Shown here: piece by piece, positions 56,649 through 64,000 of the stretch
Layout of the letters: each line of letters opens with the position of its first letter
How positions within the stretch are numbered: position 1 is the first letter of the stretch
NCBI GenBank assembly: GCA_946406115.1
Contig: OX291540.1
Coordinates: forward strand, 5,328,563 to 5,392,562
Source of the DNA: Apoda limacodes
Lineage: Eukaryota; Arthropoda; Insecta; Lepidoptera; Limacodidae
Length of the DNA stretch: 64,000 nucleotides
Direction of reading: 5' to 3'
Program-made: the position numbers and the translations under genes
Notes under the pieces: model-generated
The model's database searches: none
Told to the model about the DNA's origin: nothing
Seen by the model: the letters and a program-made list of their open reading frames with translations, nothing else

Positions 56649-57589
56649 ACCATAAAATCTTGTCTTATCGGATGCCTACGTCATACAAAGAACACACCCT
56701 ACAAGTTTCAGGTCTCTACAATCAGCGGTTTAGGCAATGCGTTTATCCGTCAGTCATTCATTCAGTACAAAGCATTTTATATTGTATAGATTGCGAACGA
56801 TGCGATTTTAACAGTGCTAACTTTTGGTGGTAAGTGAATCGTAGGTTCTTGTAGTTTATACGAGCAAATTCACGCATTCTTTGCGAGCTAGCGTCGCCTT
56901 GTATTAGGTATTGAAGTACGATTAGATCATACCGAACTCGACAAGTTTCGTATGTAGGTACCTGTCAAAAATGTTAAATGTAAATTTTTAGTTTTGGTTA
57001 CATTGATAATGTCTAAAATCGGTATTGTGGTAATCCTGCTAGTCATTTAAAATTATTAAAAAAATAAAAAAAAATCATATGTACAGAATGAAGAAAACAG
57101 GCCCGAGCTTGTTTATGAAAATACCAATAAATTTGATAAGTATTAAAGCAATCCAGTTTATTTGTTTTTTATTAATTTAAATGGCTGATAGGATTGCCAA
57201 AATATAGTTTTGAGAAATTTTCATAACAGCTCAAACTCCAAAACATTTTTTTTAGCAGAAACTAAGAAAACGATAAAATGATCACACATGATTTTGGCCG
57301 TAGTCTCTGGGACTAATAGGTATTAGGTATTTTTTTTAATTTTAGAAAACATATATAGCCATTTTACGTATTGTGTGCTTAGCTAGACTCCGCTGAAACT
57401 CATGTACTACTCTTATTTGTCTGTTAGGTATTAGGTTTGTGGTCTGCAATTTTCGTTAAGGCTTTATTTATCCTAGGTAGTGCTGGAGAGAACATATTTC
57501 CAAAAAACTGGTTTGAAGTACCATTTTTTTTAATATGATTGTGCGAGTGGTAGACGATCGGAAGTGTTTTTTTTCCGGACTGACTATGC
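56649..57589. other. Unassigned spacer
   Basis: AT-rich with A and T homopolymers; no coding evidence. Confidence 0.4.
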
Positions 57590-57960
57590 GGTTGGCTGAT
57601 GCAGCCATTTTTGCTCCACCAAGCTTCTGGGGCGAGACTCTGAAGGAGTCTCAGCCCATATAGCGTCCAACGCTCAAGGACTCCCTGCGGGGGAGCCTCG
57701 GCTTAGGTTGTCGCCTTTGACCAGCGTGAGCCTCGAACCCAAAGTTGAGTCAGCGCTAGGGTAGGAGTTCCCCGTTACGCGGTTGCGATTGTGAGAGAGA
57801 GGGGGCGAGAAGCGCCCCGGCACTCTTTGATACCTCATGTAACCGTTCGTTCGCCGACGAACCTGGGGACGCCAGCGTCGTGTGAGGCCATAGGGGAGGT
57901 CATTGAGACTGATCTCGCTATCCGAATAGCTAAAGGTTGCAAACATATAAACGTATACAA
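57590..57960. other. GC-rich island of unknown nature
   Basis: About 370 bases of GC-rich sequence with sharp borders, containing CCTGCGGGGGAGCCTCGGCT, GCGTGAGCCTCGAACCC and GAGAGAGAGGGGGCGAGAAG. Both strands have open frames (minus 57674-57964, plus 57791-57991), neither with a motif. The minus strand reads VKGDNLSRGSPAGSP. It could be a 5' region of a LINE, an exon of an unknown gene or a transferred fragment. Confidence 0.4.
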
Positions 57961-58676
57961 ACATGTATTCGCTCCTAAGAAGAACTTCTAAAAGCTTCAG
58001 CTAGTTACTTAGTTTTATTCTTTTGCTTGAAAAGAAGACTAGCTTTCACTTAAAGTTCCTCCTGCACGGAATTCGGTCTTACTATAATACTCTTTGATTA
58101 GCTGGGATAAAACTTCCGTATGTGTTGCACCGTGGCTATGTGAACAAAAAGAGGCCTGCAGTTTTATTGGCAGAAAATAAAAATGTATCATCATGATATT
58201 ACTGTACCAAAAATTATCAATCATAGCTCTGCTACGAAAAACAAATAGATCTCTGTTTTTTTACATCAGTAAGGATTAGGGTATTTAACAAGTGAAAATA
58301 GTTGTAAAGAAAATTCAGGTACTATTTGCTTAATTAATTCTCGTGTAACATACCTATATTATTACTTAGGCCATTGTAATTTGTCACGAATGTGTAATTT
58401 ATCATGAATTTCATCAACTATTAATATTACCAAGGTTTAAAGTGCACTGAGCACATTTTAAACTCTGTTTTCACAAATTTTATGCATCAACGAATGACAT
58501 TGGAGATGACACCACTGCAGCGGCAGCATAATAGATATAGTGACTATTACATATTATATACATAATTATTCTACTACTACATAATTTATGACAAATGGCG
58601 ATGCCGCATTTTAAGCACATAGACAATTACATTGTATTATATTGGTATACTATATGCATAAATTTATGAGGTCATT
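57961..58676. other. Unassigned spacer
   Basis: AT-rich, no feature. Confidence 0.4.
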
Positions 58677-58905
58677 GGTGGCCCAGGGGGTTTTGATTTT
58701 ACCTTGTGTTCTGAGTGGCGAAGGTTCGAGACCGGCGTGTAGCAACGATGATTCTTTTTCTTAATTTTTCAAGTACATTGATTATTACACGACTGGCTTT
58801 TCGGTGAAACAAAACATCGTGAGGAAACCTGCATATGTCAAAAAAAGTAGTATGTGATGTTCACAACCCGTATCGGGTCTGTATGTAGCAATGTCGCAAA
58901 TCCCC
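58677..58905 (+). mobile_element. tRNA-headed SINE
   Basis: An A-box-like GTGGCCCAGGGGGTT and a B box GGTTCGAGACC (about 58724-58734) are followed by the tail CGGTGAAACAAAACATCGTG, AGGAAACCTGCATATGTC and an A-run. Further on, ATGTTCACAACCCGTATCGG continues the known tail. The tail recurs reversed at 42801-42930. The pol III head plus a LINE-like tail defines a SINE. No target duplication was found by eye. Confidence 0.6.
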
Positions 58906-60038
58906 CTAAGATAGAGTCATCATAAAATTGTTTTTGTGGCGATTCAATGAAACGAAAATTAGAGATTTTGCCTATGACGTATAACTTTGTACGGTGAAGA
59001 GATTGTGATACGAGGCTTGGCATGTATTAATATTTATTTTGATGTTTAATTGGATACATATTGGGATACATATACAAGGAGCGAATAAACAAAGGACTCA
59101 TCCATTTTCGTGTGTGTCAGTCATTTGAAGATTTTGTTTAATACAATAATATGTGTTATAATAGAATACACAAATATATGTGAATTTTGTACTAATATAT
59201 ATATGTTCGTCATCGTCCATTGTATTGAAATATCCTAGACAGTTTGCATTTACGACATATCGATATTTTGCATTACATAGGTACCTACAATGCTTTTCAA
59301 TTGGTTCGTGTGAGAGCATCTGTGTAAATTTACGAACTACGTCTATGTACCTAATGTGTTATTTATTAAGATAATGTTGTAATTAAGTCGGCTGGTATTA
59401 AAAAGGCCTCTGTTCAATATGACGCTACAATAGTGATTTTTTTTCATGATAGGAGTGATCCGTGTGCGTTAGCGGCCATCTTAGAAAACCCATTTTGTAG
59501 TGTATCTCCTAAATAGTTTGTCGGCTCTGAAAAATACAAGAAAAATTCAAAAATCCAAAAATATCGCGAAAGTCTGCCCTTGCAACTTGTTAATTTCCAT
59601 AGATTGCCGGAAATTATTAGTATTTGAGTGGCATCAATAATTTCTCGCCAGTTAACATTTCTGCCTCAATTATATTCCTCCGAATTTTGTTTCCGGGCTC
59701 GTTACACAACCCCCATTACACAACAAGCCCGTTTGGTGGAGTTAAGTTCTGAAGAAATATAAACCGACCTACAGCTTAATGATGATAACATAAGTCCACT
59801 TGAAATAAGATAATTGAGAAATCAGTCAAGTCAAGGTCTCGAGAAGACCATCTGCAAAAAGCTTCTAGCGCTATTAACGCTTTAGGGTCACCTCATACCG
59901 AACGGCGACGTGACATTTTTGAGAAAGCAACACATAATGGATCTTGTTGAAGACAAAAAGATACAAATTATAGTAAGAGCACAACAGTGGAGACGTTATG
60001 TGTCGAAGTACACCAAGATGCGTCACGCGGCGAATCGC
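58906..60038. other. Unassigned spacer
   Basis: AT-rich. A frame at 59910-60158 (+) opens with GTG and is only locally GC-rich; it is not called. Confidence 0.35.
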
Positions 60039-60078
60039 GTCACTACGAGCAACGAGCCGCGACGCGACGTGAAACGGC
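60039..60078 (+). repeat. Copy 1 of a 40-bp GC-rich repeat
   Basis: GTCACTACGAGCAACGAGCC and the 20 bases after it match 63937-63976 at 35 of 40 positions. The surroundings are also CGCG-rich in both places (CACGCGGCGAATCGC here). Confidence 0.6.
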
Positions 60079-61149
60079 TTCTCTGCGCCATTCTAGTCCA
60101 GACACAAATTCAGATTATACTCAGGTTAAATAAAATTAAATATTCTTGTCTTACCTAAATGAATATATACAAACTATTCAATATTTATTGTCTTTTAGAT
60201 AAACAATTTACACGTTATACTTGTTAATGTATTTAATATACACATATTCATAGTGAAGTTTTGTTTTGTATTAAAAACTAAGTATACAAAACGTTCAGAG
60301 TAATTAAAAGGGGGCGTAAATATTTTCACGTTTTTCGCTTGATTTGATTACGGTTAAGAGGAAACGCTGTGACATTTTTTCCATACAAAAGTATTCCCCT
60401 GTTTCCTCCTTGGATTATAACACTAGAGTGATTATTTTTGGACAGACAGGTAAATATTTGCCACTAGCATGTCTGTACGTATCGTTTTTGTTGACAATTT
60501 TTTTATTAAAGGAGATCAGAGAGAGACAACTCTTCAAAAACATTAAATTTTGTCTAGCTTGAAAGCCGCAGATAGAAGTCTATTACTCAAAATCGTTAAA
60601 CCAAATTAAAAAAAGCAAAACGTACAGACATAGAACATGTACTTCTTAACCACATATTGAAAAAATCATTGAAATCGGTTAAGATTTGAATGATGAAATC
60701 GAGGAATACGGAACATCGATTTTACCGATTTGCCTGAGGTGCAGCTGTCCCTTTCGCTCAATAATCGCATGTAGTAGTATATATACGTATATACGAAAGT
60801 TGAAGTGATGCGCGCATATCGATAATTGTATCGATACCTAGTGTTGTCTTGAGTTATCGATTTTTTTTACTCGTCTTCAGCAAAGGAAGGCTTATTATAT
60901 ATCAAATTCACACGTTCCGGCGATATTTGTAAATGCTTTGTAAATGTAAATGCATAAATTTTTAGCCGAATACGGTACTAAAAAAAGGTAGGCAAGACAG
61001 TCTATGTATATAAGGGTTCATGGTGCAGATTTCAAAATTACCTATTCGAGGCAAGTGGCAATTTCGAATTCAGTTGTATATAATTTTTGCCCGCGTCTTC
61101 ATCTACCAATATTATTAATATTCAAATTGTTACCAAATGAAACAATGTT
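60079..61149. other. Unassigned spacer
   Basis: No gene. The 72-codon frame at 60344-60562 is AT-driven. Confidence 0.35.
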
Positions 61150-61615
61150 TTTAAAGTGAAAACTTCTTTAGCGGCGTTGTGCAATTTTTTGGTTTGGGTA
61201 AAAAATGTTAAACTGAAGTCAGGGTCACGTGTCCTGATCGAAAATTCATAGAAAATTCGTAAGACGCAACTCGCGTTAGATTTATTTACATTAGGCTAGT
61301 TTTTGTGATGGTTAAAAAATGATAAACTCGCGTCAGACTGATCGTCAGACGGAAACCATAAAGCAACGCCTATAAAACTTTTGAAGTGAAAACGTCTTTA
61401 GCGGCGTTGTGCACTTTTTTTGTGATGGGTAAAAAATGTTAAACTTTATAGGACTAATAAAATGTAAGAGGAAATTGGGTTGATAAAAAGATGAAAGTGC
61501 TGATTACACATGTTAAAATGTTATATCCAGGTTGTATGTTTTTGAAGTGAACACTTTAGAAAATTCGTAAGACGGAACTCGCGTCAGATTTATTTACATT
61601 AGGTTAGTTTTTTAT
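61150..61615. repeat. Local interrupted duplication
   Basis: AAGTGAAAACTTCTTTAGCG and CGTTGTGCA...GGGTAAAAAATGTTAAACT near 61155 return near 61384. GAAAATTCGTAAGACGCAAC, then TTAGATTTATTTACATTAGG near 61252 returns at about 61559. The second copy carries an extra segment, part of which (GAAAGTGCTGATTACACATG) is repeated again at about 62123. Confidence 0.7.
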
Positions 61616-61729
61616 TTTTAGCATATGGCAATTATGGGTAGTACAGGGAGGTTGGATATGGGATTTTAATTCTATGACAGATTGAGATGACAAATATACT
61701 ACGTCAAAAAACTAAATAAACAAACATAA

Positions 61730-62111
61730 TCCTACTAATATTATAAATGTGAAAGTTTGTTTGTCTGTATGGATGGATGTTTGTTACTCTTTCAAGCTTC
61801 AACCACTTGACGGATCGGGATGAAACTTGGCATACATATAGGTTAGGTCCTGAAATAGCATATAGGCTACTTTTGATCCCGAAATTCCCGCGGGAATAAC
61901 TAGAACCGAGCTTAAACGTACTATAGCTGTAGCAACAGCTTGATATAGCAAACTTGATTAGTGTAATTAAGGAGTAAATCACAGTCGCCGATAACCGAAT
62001 TCAGGGCGGGCTAATTAAGGAGTAAATTACAGTATTAATACTGTGATTAAATAAAGGAGTCCCACGCCGATAACCGAATATAAGGCGGGCGGAGCCGCTG
62101 GTAAAGTCTAG
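61730..62111 (+). mobile_element. Non-autonomous Helitron, best-preserved copy
   Basis: Flanked A|TC...CTAG|T. It opens TCCTACTAATATTATAAATG, carries GTTTGTTTGTCTGTATGG, and ends with the hairpin GGGCGGAGCCGCTGG about 8 bases before CTAG. Two GCCGATAACCGAAT modules flank a palindromic ATTACAGTATTAATACTGTG sequence, exactly as in the minus-strand copy at 19719-20088. It is 382 bp without an ORF. Other Helitron-like copies here lack this double module. Confidence 0.75.
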
Positions 62112-62283
62112 TTATTTATAATAATGAAAGTGCGGATTACACATGTCAAAATGTGTTACGATACGATACGAGGTGAGATAAAAGTAGAGCAAGCTTACGT
62201 TACACTGGATAGAAGGTATATCTATGTGTTGATGTGTAAATAGGTGATTTTATCGGAAAATTAATAAACAATCTTTATTTATT
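62112..62283. other. Spacer
   Basis: Contains AATGAAAGTGCGGATTACAC, a repeat of about 61490; otherwise nothing. Confidence 0.35.
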
Positions 62284-62622
62284 ATGTTAGGTTGTGTCAA
62301 AGATTTCATTCGTTTATTTTACTACATTTTTATGTTTGCAATTTTATTCTTTCTCTTACTGGCAAATTTCGTGGTATACGACTGTCAATTAATTCCGGTA
62401 AAAAGCATTGGTAATAGAAATTCTCCAAAAGAGGTTCCATTTTTCCAACACAACACATCCACAAACCTTAGAGAAATTTCGCCGACTCAAATCAATCAGC
62501 CAGTTGCGGCCGGCGGTAACGGCGGCGCGGCGGCGCGGCGGCGCGGGGTGCGGGCGGACAGACGACGCGGCTCGCAAACTCACACACACACGCTCGGATT
62601 GGACTCACCCACACATAAATAG
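62284..62622 (+). other. Open frame with membrane segment and GC-rich tail
   Basis: An ATG frame of 112 codons. Residues about 9-32 (FIRLFYYIFMFAILFFLLLA) form a hydrophobic helix. The second half becomes GC-rich and Ala/Arg-rich over a (CGG/GCG)n tract at about 62519-62550 (AAARRRG), and then HTHT. I do not recognise the protein. The tract suggests a CpG island or first exon of an unseen gene as much as a real protein. The antisense frame is a shadow. Confidence 0.2.
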
Positions 62623-62959
62623 CTCGCTTGACGTGTCTGTGCGACAGCAACAGTTACGAGAAAAACTTATTTTTCAAATTTCTTGACCACAGCCATTCCT
62701 CTTAAGGTATACAAACGGGGACGCTGTAAAAATTTGTTTTTTAGTCATTTACTGACTGTGTGAAAAATTGTGGTGTCTAACGCACTATTTTTTTTGACAG
62801 TGATAAATAGAAGGCGTCTCTATGAGTAATATTTGTAGGAGAGACTTTTTTCATGGGTCCCTAGTTGCGCCGCTACCGAACCCTGAAATTAAAATTTTTC
62901 ATTTAGGTTTCTCTGATCACAGAGAAAAAGGTTCATAAAAACGTTGCTCCTGGCAATGT
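62623..62959. other. Unassigned spacer
   Basis: No feature supported. Confidence 0.35.
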
Positions 62960-63545
62960 GTTTTTTTTTTATATACCACTAAGGTGGCAAACAAGCACAC
63001 GGGTGGCCTGATAGTAAGCGGTCACCATGTCCTATGGAAGCTTGTAACACCAGGGGTTGTCGACCCTTCAAAAATCCCATAACTTCTTTCTTGAAGAACC
63101 CCATATTTTAGTTCTTAGAGAAAATCTTGGCAGGGAGCTCATTCCACAACCCAAGCGAGAGGAAGTTTCTCTGAAACCGCACTGTACGCGACCATTTCAG
63201 TTTTAGAGTGTGAGAACAAATTCCCTGCCGATGGCGAGCGGTGCGATGGTAGAAAGTAGCCGTGGGCATTATTTCGAACAATTTCTCAGAACACATCCCA
63301 TTGCGACTTGTAAAGTAGCAACTTCTGCCCCGACGTGAAGTACTGCCTCGCTCTGTTGAGTGCACCTAGTTTTTTGGAAGCCAGCTTCACCTTGTCTTGC
63401 AAATGATCTCGGAACTGAACATCGCTGGAGATGTCAACGCCAAGGATCCCAATGCTCTTGAAGATGGAGAGGGAAGTGTTCTGGAATTGTGGGACCACAG
63501 TGAATGGGGTTTTCTTAGTGGTGAATGCGCAGACTTGTGTCTTTG
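62960..63545 (-). pseudogene. LINE family C copy with ORF tail and 3' end (CR1/jockey-like)
   Basis: From high to low coordinates the minus strand reads TTKKTPFTVVPQFQNT, SIGILGVDISSDVQFRDHLQ, DKVKLASKKLGALNRARQYF, TSGQKLLLYKSQ, then after a deletion FEIMPTATFYHRTARHRQG, WSRTVRFQRNFL, LWNELPAKIFSKN, a stop, then the 3' UTR and GCTTGTTTGCCACCTTAGTG with poly-A (62960-62970). It is the tail of a CR1/jockey-like RT protein. The joint after LLLYKSQ is an internal deletion of the region retained at 40280-40420. It is the reference for the other ten copies here. Confidence 0.75.
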
Positions 63546-64000
63546 TATAGGGTTCTATCGTTACCCGTCAAAAAAATTGTCTATCATGTGGACATACCCG
63601 CTGTCAAAAAAAACTTTGAACCGCCCTAGGAGTCCGGAGAGGGGTCACAGTAAAAAGTGCTCTATACTAACGTTGCTGCCGACGATGTTGTGTACCGATT
63701 ACTATCATTAAAATATATGGTTATGGGGACACCACAAATTCTCATACAAAATTTCGAGTCCTAAAATTATTCAAAGTATAAGTTAGTATTGTTTTTATAT
63801 TCTTCGTATTCAATTCTGCACCGTTATTCGTCGCGAAAAAAATAATATAGGTAACAAAAACCCTGGCAAGCGAGGAAACCATGGCAACCGACAAAGTCAC
63901 CAAGCGACGTGAAGATGCTCTACGCGACGTCGGAATGTCACTACGAGCAACAAGAGGCGACGCGATGTGAAGCGGCCTTGGGGTACCACGCGGTGCAGCT
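63546..64000. other. Window-end segment with GC-rich repeat
   Basis: Nothing recognisable until 63937-63976, which is copy 2 of the 40-bp repeat also seen at 60039-60078 (GTCACTACGAGCAACAAGAG at its start). CGACGTG/GCGACG-type words increase toward the end, so a repeat or exon may continue outside the window. Confidence 0.4.

Overview
The window looks like AT-rich nuclear DNA from an insect, most probably a moth or butterfly (Lepidoptera). The reasons are insect-type single-copy genes, many short decayed transposons of kinds common in lepidopteran genomes (small Helitrons, CR1/jockey-like and RTE-like LINE ends, tRNA-headed SINEs, mariner/Tc1 relics), and long AT-rich spacers. I see no bacterial operons, rRNA, authentic tRNA genes or CRISPR arrays.

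Only two genes can be supported as complete. At 16375-16896 (+) a CpG-rich island encodes a 173-residue NHERF/EBP50-type scaffold: one class I PDZ domain plus a C-terminal ERM-binding tail, with a double E-box and a TATA-like element just upstream. At 43287-43574 (-) a compact 95-residue ORF encodes cytochrome c oxidase subunit 7A, with a mitochondrial presequence and a poly(A) signal 20 bases past the stop. They are unrelated in function. Possible exons of unidentified genes lie at 20918-21152 (+), 47908-47977 (-), 53720-54170 (-) and 62284-62622 (+); all are low confidence.

The rest is mostly repeats. The best-preserved element is a Tc1-like transposon (40731-42694) with inverted repeats, TA flanks and a 332-codon transposase frame broken by one stop; a 399-bp hAT-type MITE with a perfect 8-bp target duplication is nested in it. 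Other DNA transposons are a PIF/Harbinger-like MITE (33422-33693), a foldback element (38449-38843), a mariner fragment (39427-39830) and an IS630-like DDE relic (23453-23922). Helitron-like elements lie at 9483-10030, 19497-20088, 20273-20503, 28526-28675, 30690-30886, 42723-42800 and 61730-62111.

Retroelements include a decayed LINE with RT and RNase H (36150-38440), at least eleven 5'-truncated copies of another LINE with a shared 3' end, RTE-like fragments, and a Ty3/gypsy-like RT-integrase remnant (51240-52085, -). Tandem arrays are a strictly 123-bp satellite (43941-44737), a 104-106-bp array (56341-56648), a 17-bp array (12479-12545) and several TA tracts. Long stretches between these hold nothing I can identify.
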